From Kordia aestuariivivens (GTDB lineage: Bacteria > Bacteroidota > Bacteroidia > Flavobacteriales > Flavobacteriaceae), in the NCBI RefSeq assembly GCF_014397005.1, contig NZ_JACGWS010000022.1:1-60213 (forward strand): 60,213 nt of DNA, written 5' to 3'. Each line of letters begins with the position of its first letter. Position 1 is the stretch's first letter. Positions 53,067 to 60,213 of this stretch are shown here, piece by piece. The notes below the pieces were generated by a model. That model ran no database searches. It was not told the DNA's origin and saw only the letters and a program-made list of their open reading frames with translations. The position numbers and the translations under genes were made by a program.

Positions 53067-53084
53067 TCCCGCGCATGCGGGAAT
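53065..53084. repeat. ATTCCCGC hairpin repeat, copy 3
   Basis: ATTCCCGC-GCAT-GCGGGAAT is an 8-bp stem hairpin of the same family as copies 1 and 2. Its left arm contains the start codon of the glycosyltransferase on the minus strand. Confidence 0.75.
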
Positions 53085-53122
53085 CTAATATTAATTAATT
53101 TTCAACCCTTTATGTTTTTTCC

Positions 53123-53266
53123 AAACGTCAGTTCGAGTGTTTTATCGAAATGAAATGGAGATAAAATGTATCGAGAACAACTCATAGTTTCAAAATGTTC
53201 TCGATACAATTTTCTATCTATCTCGACTGCGCTCGATATGACAGAAAATCACTCGAACTGACGTTT
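53123..53266. repeat. Composite palindromic element, copy 2 (best preserved)
   Basis: The ends AAACGTCAGTTCGAGTG (53123-53139) and CACTCGAACTGACGTTT (53250-53266) are perfect 17-bp inverted copies. An inner perfect 12-bp pair TGTATCGAGAAC (53167-53178) and GTTCTCGATACA (53197-53208) is nested inside, and a TCGACTGCGCTCGA-type unit is at about 53222-53236. It lies between the FkbM and GT4 genes. Confidence 0.85.
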
Positions 53267-53271
53267 TGCTA

Positions 53272-54135
53272 TTACTTCTTTGTTACACTGAGCGGAGCCG
53301 AAGTGTTCCATTCCACATTCGTAAACACCAAATCCGTTTCTTTAATCAATTCAGGATTTCGCTGTAAATCTTCAAGCGAAATCAATGTGCCGTCCGTTTT
53401 ATAAATGTATGCATACGCTTTTACATCGTCATACAAATTGGCGATTTCCTTTCGAATTCGACGTTTAAATAACGAAAATCCAAACGTATTTTCGAGTCGC
53501 ATCAACACTTTGTTTAAAAAGCCCGAAGGAATATTTTTATTGTATAAATGTTCGTTTAAAAAATCATAATGAAACGATACATATAATGTTGGATAGTTTA
53601 ATTTTTCTAAGGCTTTTCCAATCGTTGGTAAAATTTGAAACTCAGCACCTTCCACGTCCATTTTTATAAAATCTACGTTGTTAATTTGTGCTGTTTCTAC
53701 AAAATCGAGCAGCGAAACTGTTTCTATTTCTACTGAATTTTCTGTGTCACGCTTTCGCGATAAAATACTTGTCGACGAAGCTCCATACGCTTCACGCGCA
53801 GACAAACGCAAGGTTTCTTTAGTATTTGAAATGGTAGTTTGGTATGTTTTTATTTTTTCGGCTACAGCCGGATTCAACCCAACATTCGTCTCCAATTCAT
53901 GAAAACACACCGGATCTGGATCGAGCGCATGCACTTCTTTGGCGATTTTTGCGGCATATAATGTTAAAACGCCGCTCCAAGAACCAATGTCTAAAACCAC
54001 CGAATTTTTAGTGACGAAATGATCAAAAATAGCAAACGTATGCGGTTCCCAATCTGTGGAATTAATATGCGTCCAATAGTGTTTATTTTGTCCCGGATCA
54101 ATTTGAAATGTATGATTTTTAAGCTGAACTTCCAT
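53272..54135 (-). CDS. FkbM family SAM-dependent methyltransferase
   Basis: This 287-aa protein has VVLDIGSWSGVLTLYAAKIA as SAM motif I, VHALDPDPVCFHELETNV, and the FkbM signature VDFIKMDVEGAEFQILP. FkbM enzymes O-methylate sugars or polyketides. The last eleven residues, NTSAPLSVTKK, are encoded by a TCGGCTCCGCTCAGTG-type intergenic repeat, so the original C terminus appears to have been replaced by translated repeat DNA. It lies 2 nt after the GNAT gene in one operon. Confidence 0.88.
   Translation of the reverse strand: MEVQLKNHTFQIDPGQNKHYWTHINSTDWEPHTFAIFDHFVTKNSVVLDIGSWSGVLTLYAAKIAKEVHALDPDPVCFHELETNVGLNPAVAEKIKTYQTTISNTKETLRLSAREAYGASSTSILSRKRDTENSVEIETVSLLDFVETAQINNVDFIKMDVEGAEFQILPTIGKALEKLNYPTLYVSFHYDFLNEHLYNKNIPSGFLNKVLMRLENTFGFSLFKRRIRKEIANLYDDVKAYAYIYKTDGTLISLEDLQRNPELIKETDLVFTNVEWNTSAPLSVTKK
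53286..53305. repeat. CACTGAGCGGAGCCGAAGTG repeat inside the FkbM coding end
   Basis: This is a member of the TCGACTGCGCTCGA/CACTGAGCGCAGTCGA repeat family, normally intergenic (compare 6801-6825 and 53222-53242). Here it is read as the final codons of the methyltransferase. Confidence 0.65.
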
Positions 54136-54137
54136 GT

Positions 54138-55064
54138 TTAAAAAGTGTCTAAATCTGAATAGGTAAATATAAAGTCTTTTAAATCGATTTCAGGATCAAA
54201 ATCTAAATAACCAACCAACCAAGATTCTTTAGGTTGCGTAATGGTTTGCAACTGTTTTGCCATGGTAGAATCTGCATCAACTTGAAATAAAAATTCTGTG
54301 ATTCCTAAGAAAAATGCTTTTCGTTTCAACTTTTTGATGGCTTTTTGTAACGCTTCCGCAGATGGCGCATAAAACTTTCCAACATGAGCAATTGCTTGAA
54401 TTTTTAACCAAAAAACACAGCCTTCTAGTTCAACACAATGATGACTTTTGAAACTATTTTTATAATCGATAAAGTCGTTTGTGAATTGTATTTGATACTT
54501 TTCTTTATGTTCAGCATTTAACTTTTCAATCGCTTCTAGAGAAACTTTTTGTTTGAAAAAAACATCATAAAAATGATTCCGACGCAACTTATTTAATACT
54601 TTCCCGATTGGAAGTGTGTTTACTTTTATGTGAAATCGTTGCAAACGTTCGTGTTCTTTCCAACCTAATTTTTTTGTGCTACGATGCGTATTTTCACTAT
54701 GAAAGGCATACACATATTTCATGTCGTTTTCTTTCATAATTTCATACGCAAATGTTGCCAATGCGTTATGCAATCCTTTTCGTTGATGATTTGGGAGCGT
54801 ATACGAATCGCAGGCATGTGCTACATAAATTTCACGATCAGTATTCTTAAATTTTTGTGGAACTGCACCATAAAAAGCCACCGGAATTTCATCGCAATAT
54901 GCAATGCTACAGATGTAATTGACGCCAACATAAGAAGTGTTGTATTTGTTTTGCAAATAGTTGAGCGTGACTTTCTTTTTAAAGACTTTCCAAAAAAGCT
55001 CTTTAATAGCTGGAAAATCGTTGTTGTCAACACGTTTAAGACGGTATATTTCTTTGTATAACAT
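54138..55064 (-). CDS. GNAT-fold N-acetyltransferase-like protein
   Basis: This 308-aa protein has an N-terminal GNAT domain with VAHACDSYTLPNHQRKGLHN, where QRKGLH corresponds to the acetyl-CoA pyrophosphate loop, and a second, less conserved half (about 160-308), possibly another GNAT-like lobe. Acetylation of an amino sugar would fit the surrounding glycan genes, but the acceptor is not evident. It overlaps no neighbour; the deacetylase gene is 7 nt upstream and the FkbM gene 2 nt downstream. Confidence 0.78.
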   Translation of the reverse strand: MLYKEIYRLKRVDNNDFPAIKELFWKVFKKKVTLNYLQNKYNTSYVGVNYICSIAYCDEIPVAFYGAVPQKFKNTDREIYVAHACDSYTLPNHQRKGLHNALATFAYEIMKENDMKYVYAFHSENTHRSTKKLGWKEHERLQRFHIKVNTLPIGKVLNKLRRNHFYDVFFKQKVSLEAIEKLNAEHKEKYQIQFTNDFIDYKNSFKSHHCVELEGCVFWLKIQAIAHVGKFYAPSAEALQKAIKKLKRKAFFLGITEFLFQVDADSTMAKQLQTITQPKESWLVGYLDFDPEIDLKDFIFTYSDLDTF

Positions 55065-55071
55065 ATATTTT

Positions 55072-56058
55072 CTAAAAGTAAGAACCTTTTAACAAACACG
55101 CCAATTGTTGTTCCATGGAAATGTACGGATTCATTACAAATCGGTTTTGAGATGTTTCATTTTTAGCATCTTCTTTTGTATTGTAATCAACCAATAATAA
55201 GCGTTCAAAACCTATCTCATGACAATACTCAGCAAGTTCATTAGTGTAATACCCAAACGGAAATGCAAACTCCGTAATTGGTTGCTTGCAAATGGTTTCG
55301 AGTTGTTGTTTGCTCGTTAAAATTTCACGTTTTGCAGCTTCCAATGGAATATCAACCAAGCTTGCGTGTGTTTCGCCGTGCGCGCCAATTGTGAATAATG
55401 GATTGTCTGCAATTTCTTTGATTTGTTTCGCGTTCATGAGTTTCCAATAGTCTTCAACGTCTTTTGGCGGCAAAGCTTTCCAGTCATCTTCAAACACTTC
55501 ATAGATCAATTTTAAAACTTCGTACGGCAATGCTTTTGCGACATTTTTCATGGAAATCCCATTCCAAATGAATTCTCTTTTAGCGCTTTTTTTATACAAA
55601 TTCCGTTCAAAAATAATTTCTTCTTTTTCTGTATGATAGGAAACTAAATCGAGAAAATCTGCCCATAAATACGGCGCTTTTTCGTGAATAGTTGTAATGT
55701 AGAAACACGCAGGAACCTTATATTTTTCTAAAATCGGAACTGCATATGTGTAATTATTCAAATAGCCATCATCAAAAGTAATGGCAATATTTAAGGTGTC
55801 TTTTTTGAATTTTTTCTGATAGAAATCATCTAGAGAAATTACATTATAATGTGTGGTAATATACTTGATAAATTCCTCAAAGAATACTTTTGAGATAAAG
55901 CGACTGTTGTATTTTGTTTCGCCAACTTCATCAATTCCGTGATAGACTAAAATGCGTTCGCCATAGCGATCTTTCAAAAGCAATTTGCCAAAACCAAGTT
56001 TAAACAAAATGATTTTGTACACTAATCCTAACCGATATTTGATACGCATCCAAAGCAT
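55072..56058 (-). CDS. NodB-type polysaccharide deacetylase
   Basis: This 328-aa protein has ILVYHGIDEVG, the metal-binding motif AITFDDGYLNNY (DD) and TIGAHGETHASL (HxxxH-like), followed by ITEFAFPFGYYTNE. These are carbohydrate esterase 4 blocks that remove N- or O-acetyl from glycans. There is a hydrophobic stretch near the N terminus (LGLVYKIILFKLGFGKLLL) but no clear cleavage site, so it may be membrane-associated. It belongs to the minus-strand glycan operon. Confidence 0.9.
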   Translation of the reverse strand: MLWMRIKYRLGLVYKIILFKLGFGKLLLKDRYGERILVYHGIDEVGETKYNSRFISKVFFEEFIKYITTHYNVISLDDFYQKKFKKDTLNIAITFDDGYLNNYTYAVPILEKYKVPACFYITTIHEKAPYLWADFLDLVSYHTEKEEIIFERNLYKKSAKREFIWNGISMKNVAKALPYEVLKLIYEVFEDDWKALPPKDVEDYWKLMNAKQIKEIADNPLFTIGAHGETHASLVDIPLEAAKREILTSKQQLETICKQPITEFAFPFGYYTNELAEYCHEIGFERLLLVDYNTKEDAKNETSQNRFVMNPYISMEQQLACLLKGSYF

Positions 56059-56152
56059 ACTTTTTGGTATTTTAGATTTTGATGTTATTCTGTAAACACA
56101 GTGAGTTCATACTAAAATGTGATTCGATTTTTTTACTATTTTATTTTTCAAC

Positions 56153-56288
56153 ACGTCACTTCGAGTGATTTTTCAAGGAAAAATTGTATCGAGAAGTACT
56201 TTTAAGCTAGAACGAAAATTAATGCTCAAAAGCTGTTCTCGATACATTTTATCTTCATTTCATTCCAATAAAACACTCGAACTGACGT
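56153..56288. repeat. Composite palindromic element, copy 3
   Basis: The ends ACGTCACTTCGAGTG (56153-56167) and CACTCGAACTGACGT (56274-56288) differ from perfect inversion at one base, with the inner pair TGTATCGAGAA / TTCTCGATACA. It occupies the gap between the GT39-like and deacetylase genes. Confidence 0.8.
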
Positions 56289-56314
56289 CTTGTATTTCTT
56301 TATAATATATAATG

Positions 56315-57859
56315 TTACTTCTTAGTCTCAACTTGATATAATTTCCATCCTTCCGAATGTGTTTCTAAAATTTTTAATTCGTAATTCTGTTCAATAAATC
56401 CCCAGTTTAACATGGGCGTTTTATCTTTCCATTGTACTTTATAACGTGCTGGATCGAACAGAATTAAATCGTTTTTATTGAACTTTTTATAGCGTTCCAT
56501 GAACATATTTTTATACTCAAAATCGAGTCCGCGACCTTGCATTGCCAAATCTACATCAAAACTATATAATGTCGCACCTTGATACGGTTGAATCATTGTT
56601 GCGATTTCTTTTTCTGTAATTGTTCGCGAAAAAATCAAGTGGAAAGTCATCGAGAAAAAGACCAATTGCAATCCTACACAGACAATTCCGATGGGAATAA
56701 AAAAACGCTTGATCAATTTTACGTGCATCAATCTTGCGAAAGCGGGAAATAGTAAAATTAATATCAGCGGAAAAACCAAACCGAGCACGCGCGGATTTTG
56801 AAATGGAATTCCAGCTAAAAAGAAAATGTATAATCCGCTACAAATCATCAATATTTTTTGATGAAACTCATCCAGTAATTTATAATTCTTAAGTGTAATT
56901 AAACTCAAAATAAATCCAATAAAGATAAATCCAGGATGAAAGAATACATAGAGTGTATACATCAAATTTGGGGACGTAAAATTGGACGCGCCGTCTCCAG
57001 TGGTGAAACTTGATTTGAAATAATTTCCAAACGACCAAGCTTTTAAAAATGAATTGGAAGAAGCTTCAAATAATGCGCCCCATTGGAAAATAAGAAACGG
57101 AATTGCCACAATTAAACTTAAGATTACTGCAAGACTAAATTGCTTAATTTTTCTTCTATTAAACACTAAATACAACGCGTAAATTATGATCGGAAATGTG
57201 ATGAAAAGTGAAGCATAGCGTGTCATCAACGCACAGGTTGCAAAGATAAAAATAGGCGCAAGGCTTGTGTTTTTAATGTATGATTTAAAAAAGAAATAGA
57301 ACGCTAATACGACAAAAACTAACGCTAATGCGTCTGACATCACAATCAATCCCATTTTTAATAGAAATGGACAGAAAACGGCAAAAATCAACACGTAAAA
57401 GAAGCTAAATTTTACTTTTGGATACAGTAATCGAATTGTTTTTAACGTGAATACACATGTTATTGAGAAACTTAAACAACTTATAAATTGCAAGGCAAAA
57501 GCCGTGCTTCCAAAAAGAAAACCTAATAGACTTCCCAACGTCGGATATAAAACCGGCCAAAAATAATTCCCAGGATGAACTCCAGTTGTCATGTATTCTT
57601 GAATGGCGTTTGTGTAGCGTAAATATTCATACGAATCTTGCCCGTACAAGCCATCAAAACCAACGATTCTCAATGCGAACATTAAAAGAAGTGGAATGAA
57701 CAAAAGCGTCAAGTTCTGGTAAAAAAAAGTTGTTAATTTAGAAGCTTTCAATATTGATTTTGTTTTGCGTATATAAATATAGTTGTTAAATTGTCGATCG
57801 TAAAAGAATACTATTATTTTTTGCGTTTTGAGCGCAATTAAGTCAACATTCATGATCAA
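56315..57859 (-). CDS. GT39-like membrane glycosyltransferase
   Basis: This protein is up to 514 aa, with about 11-12 membrane helices and the motif FDGLYGQDSYEYLRYTNAIQ in the first periplasmic loop, where PMT/ArnT-like enzymes have acidic residues. The annotated ATG overlaps the start of the divergent GT2 gene. A TTG at 57751, just before KASKLTTFFYQNL, is a plausible true start because it clears the shared promoter region and removes a non-conserved extension. It probably transfers a sugar from a polyprenyl carrier in the periplasm. Confidence 0.82.
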   Translation of the reverse strand: MIMNVDLIALKTQKIIVFFYDRQFNNYIYIRKTKSILKASKLTTFFYQNLTLLFIPLLLMFALRIVGFDGLYGQDSYEYLRYTNAIQEYMTTGVHPGNYFWPVLYPTLGSLLGFLFGSTAFALQFISCLSFSITCVFTLKTIRLLYPKVKFSFFYVLIFAVFCPFLLKMGLIVMSDALALVFVVLAFYFFFKSYIKNTSLAPIFIFATCALMTRYASLFITFPIIIYALYLVFNRRKIKQFSLAVILSLIVAIPFLIFQWGALFEASSNSFLKAWSFGNYFKSSFTTGDGASNFTSPNLMYTLYVFFHPGFIFIGFILSLITLKNYKLLDEFHQKILMICSGLYIFFLAGIPFQNPRVLGLVFPLILILLFPAFARLMHVKLIKRFFIPIGIVCVGLQLVFFSMTFHLIFSRTITEKEIATMIQPYQGATLYSFDVDLAMQGRGLDFEYKNMFMERYKKFNKNDLILFDPARYKVQWKDKTPMLNWGFIEQNYELKILETHSEGWKLYQVETKK

Positions 57860-58592
57860 TACTAAAAAAGTTATCGTTGTTCTTCCTGCTTATAATGCTT
57901 CGGAAACACTACAAAAAACCTACGAAGAAATTCCGTTTGATATTGTAGACGAAGTGGTTTTGGTAGATGATAATAGTACCGACGAAACACTTCGAGTTGC
58001 GAAAGAGTTAGGAATTAAACATGTTATAAAACATGAGCAGAATAAAGGATATGGTGGGAATCAGAAAAGCTGTTATAAAAAAGCTTTATCGCTAGGAGGC
58101 GATATTATTATCATGTTGCATCCAGATTATCAATACACGCCAAAATTGATTCATTCCATGGCGTATTTAATTGCAAATGATGTGTATCCTGTGGTTATGG
58201 GATCACGGATTTTAGGAAAAGGCGCGTTGCGCGGCGGCATGCCAATGTATAAATATATTGCAAATCGGTTTTTGACCTTGTTTCAAAATATATTAATTGG
58301 TCAGAAGTTATCCGAATACCACACAGGATTCAGAGCTTTTTCTGCGGAAGTATTAAATGCATTAAACTTAGAACACAATTCGGACGATTTCATTTTTGAC
58401 AATCAAATGTTGTGTCAAATTTTCTCAAAAGGTTTTGAAATCGCTGAAATAACCTGCCCAACTACCTATTCAGAAGAAAGTTCTTCCATCAATTTTCAAC
58501 GTAGTATGACGTATGGTTTGGGCGTTTTAAAAGTCTCCGTTCAATATTTTTTACATAAAAAGAAAATTCGATCGTTTCAAATATTCAAATAG
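57852..58592 (+). CDS. GT2-family glycosyltransferase
   Basis: From MINTKKVIVVLPAYNASETL this is about 246 aa; eight upstream codons are poorly supported. The GT-A motifs are VVLVDDNSTDET, HEQNKGYGGNQKSC and MLHPDYQY, with DFIFDNQML in the acceptor part. The type resembles dolichol-phosphate mannose synthase, which charges a polyprenyl carrier. That would feed the neighbouring GT39-like enzymes. It is upstream of a B12-radical SAM gene on the same strand with a 31-nt gap. A short hydrophobic C terminus lacks multiple helices. Confidence 0.88.
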   Translation: MINTKKVIVVLPAYNASETLQKTYEEIPFDIVDEVVLVDDNSTDETLRVAKELGIKHVIKHEQNKGYGGNQKSCYKKALSLGGDIIIMLHPDYQYTPKLIHSMAYLIANDVYPVVMGSRILGKGALRGGMPMYKYIANRFLTLFQNILIGQKLSEYHTGFRAFSAEVLNALNLEHNSDDFIFDNQMLCQIFSKGFEIAEITCPTTYSEESSSINFQRSMTYGLGVLKVSVQYFLHKKKIRSFQIFK

Positions 58593-58623
58593 TCAGTATC
58601 TTTAACAAAAATTAGCACCCGTT

Positions 58624-60042
58624 TTGAAAAAGCATAAAATTCTTCTATACAATCCAATAGCCGTATTTTTTGACATGCCTTTGGCATTGTTAGCCATTGG
58701 TTCTGTTCTCGATCCTGAAAAATATGAAGTCATTATTGTAGATGGTCGTATTGATGAAAATCCATTAGAAACCATTGCAGAACATATTGATGATGCATTG
58801 TGTTTTGGAACAAGTGTTTTAACAGGAAGACCTATTAAAGATGCTTTGAAAGTAACGCAAGCTGTTAAAAAGATGCGTAAAGATCTTCCCGTAATTTGGG
58901 GCGGATGGCACACTTCTTTATTTCCAAAGCAAACTTTGATTGATGAAATTTGTATTGATGTAACGGCGCAAGGACAGGGAGAAGATACGTTTCACGAATT
59001 GGTTGAAATTTATGCAGCGAAAGGTGATATTTCTGAAGTGAAAGGAATTTGTTACCGAAATGATGAAGGCGAAATTATAAAAAATCCACCACGCGTTATT
59101 GTAGCGATGGACACGTTTGCAGATATTAATTACGAGTTAATTGATGTTGAAAAATATTTTGAAAAGAAAGGAAGAAGACAACTCGATTATATTTCATCAA
59201 CAGGTTGTTATTTTAGATGTACGTTTTGTGCTGATCCTTTTGTATATAATAGAAAATGGACTGCAATTTCACCAGAAATAATGGTGAATAAGTTGGCCGC
59301 ATTGCACGAAAAATATCAGTTTACAGATTTGAACCTTCAGGATGAAACCTATTTTACATATAGAGATCGTGTGATTGAAGTTTCGGAACGTATGATTGAA
59401 AAAGGATTGAATTTTACGTGGGCAGCAACCATGCGTGCGGATCAAGGTTCGAGAATGTCGGTTGAAGATTTCAAAATTTGTGCAAAATCTGGATTGCGAC
59501 GTTTGTTAATCGGAGTAGAATCTGGTTCGCAAGAAATGATGAATTGGCTCAAAAAAGATATTAAAATTGAACAAGTATATATGTGTGCGGAGCGTTGTAA
59601 AGATTTAGGCATCGCAGTGCAATTTCCGTTTATTGTTGGTTTCCCAGAAGAAACGGATGAAAGTATTCGAGAAACCGTAAAAGTTGCCTTGGAATTGAAC
59701 AGTATGCATCCAAACTTCCACACGCCAATTTTTTACTTTAAACCGTATCCAGGAACTACCATTACACAAAACGTAGTGAAAGATGGTTACAAGTTACCTG
59801 AAACCGTTCATGAATGGTCTGACTTTGATTTTGTAGGTTCGTCAGGACCTTGGGTAAGTGAAGAGAAATATGATTTCTTTGAGAAGTTCAAGTTTTACTT
59901 AAAATTTGCTTATTCAAATCAAAAAGCGATTTACAAACCATTGCAATTATTAGCAAGATGGCGTTGTAAGCATAAATATTTTAATATTCCTTTGGAGAAG
60001 AAAATTGTAGACAAATTTTTTAAGAAACAACAATTGGCCTAG
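58624..60042 (+). CDS. B12-binding domain radical SAM protein, TTG start
   Basis: This 472-aa protein begins at a TTG, since the first ATG (17 codons later) would remove the first strand of the cobalamin domain. The B12 domain (about 1-140) contains YEVIIVDGRIDENP and VIWGGWHTSLFP. The 4Fe-4S motif is CYFRCTFC (Cys195, Cys199, Cys202), with NLQDETYF and LLIGVESGSQEMMNWLKKD after it. It resembles the 506-aa protein at 36.1 kb in layout. A methyl or C-C bond modification of a lipid or sugar in the glycan pathway is likely. Confidence 0.9.
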   Translation: MKKHKILLYNPIAVFFDMPLALLAIGSVLDPEKYEVIIVDGRIDENPLETIAEHIDDALCFGTSVLTGRPIKDALKVTQAVKKMRKDLPVIWGGWHTSLFPKQTLIDEICIDVTAQGQGEDTFHELVEIYAAKGDISEVKGICYRNDEGEIIKNPPRVIVAMDTFADINYELIDVEKYFEKKGRRQLDYISSTGCYFRCTFCADPFVYNRKWTAISPEIMVNKLAALHEKYQFTDLNLQDETYFTYRDRVIEVSERMIEKGLNFTWAATMRADQGSRMSVEDFKICAKSGLRRLLIGVESGSQEMMNWLKKDIKIEQVYMCAERCKDLGIAVQFPFIVGFPEETDESIRETVKVALELNSMHPNFHTPIFYFKPYPGTTITQNVVKDGYKLPETVHEWSDFDFVGSSGPWVSEEKYDFFEKFKFYLKFAYSNQKAIYKPLQLLARWRCKHKYFNIPLEKKIVDKFFKKQQLA

Positions 60043-60063
60043 ACGCGCTTCACTTTTGGACTC

Positions 60064-60083
60064 GTTCCCGCGTAGGCGGGAAT
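60064..60083. repeat. ATTCCCGC-type hairpin repeat, copy 4
   Basis: GTTCCCGC-GTAG-GCGGGAAT is a 7-8 bp stem of the same family as copies 1-3, lying 22 nt after the radical SAM stop. Confidence 0.65.
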
Positions 60084-60088
60084 CTCTT

Positions 60089-60213
60089 GGATCGCTTCGC
60101 TTTTGGATCGCTTCGCTTTTGGATCGCTTCGCTTTTGGATCGCTTCGCTTTTGGATCGCTTCGCTTTTGGATCGCTTCGCTTTTGGATCGCTTCGCTTTT
60201 GGATCGCTTCGCT
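60089..60213. repeat. 16-bp tandem repeat array, cut by the window end
   Basis: The unit GGATCGCTTCGCTTTT is repeated exactly seven times from 60089, with an eighth copy truncated by the window edge. There is no internal variation. Both strands are free of stop codons across the array. Confidence 0.95.

Noticed and set aside
60089-60213. CRISPR array
   Set aside because: The 16-bp units are contiguous without spacers and no cas gene is present.

Overview
The window looks like chromosome of a marine Flavobacteriaceae species (Bacteroidota), close to Kordia by gene content. The evidence is an AT-rich sequence, Bacteroidota-type promoters (TTG, about 19-21 nt, then TAnnTTTG), few Shine-Dalgarno sites, KGG-leader peptide genes, ExbB/ExbD/PorT-type envelope genes, DUF5686 and carboxypeptidase-regulatory-domain proteins. 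The genus is inferred from gene content, not from a search.

Region 1 (1-31 kb) is mostly conserved housekeeping: rplY-prs, tRNA-Leu(CAA), sucA-sucB, TatD, asparaginase, tRNA-Ser(GGA), an ExbB-ExbD-ExbD energising module with a PorT-like barrel, rpoN, asnS, an MMPL/RND transporter, a DUF5686 outer-membrane protein, frr, pyrH, tsf, rpsB, rpsI and rplM. Three small elements interrupt it. A KGG-leader (class I lanthipeptide-like) precursor and a frame-broken relative lie at 2.0-2.9 kb. A second intact precursor sits between tsf and pyrH, on the opposite strand. An unannotated small RNA with a canonical promoter and a very strong terminator lies between asnS and the MMPL gene.

Region 2 (31-60 kb) is an accessory envelope-glycan locus. 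It holds five membrane-anchored SGNH/GDSL hydrolases, an acyltransferase-3, two B12-binding radical SAM enzymes, a SPASM-like radical SAM enzyme, three methyltransferases (one FkbM), two GT39-like membrane glycosyltransferases, a GT4, a GT2, a Wzx-like flippase, a polysaccharide deacetylase, a GNAT protein and a 2OG-Fe(II) oxygenase. Together they suggest synthesis, export and decoration of a surface polysaccharide or glycolipid. The locus is interrupted by a lone 841-aa XPD/DinG-like helicase carrying a C-terminal PD-(D/E)XK-like nuclease domain, a candidate single-gene defence system. Next to it is an orphan histidine kinase gene bracketed by 37-bp direct repeats.

Intergenic gaps in region 2 carry several repeat families: a 115-145 bp composite palindrome (three copies), ATTCC(T/C)GC hairpins (four copies), TCGACTGCGCTCGA-type repeats, and a 16-bp tandem array that runs off the right end. 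In two places a repeat forms part of a gene's coding end or start.
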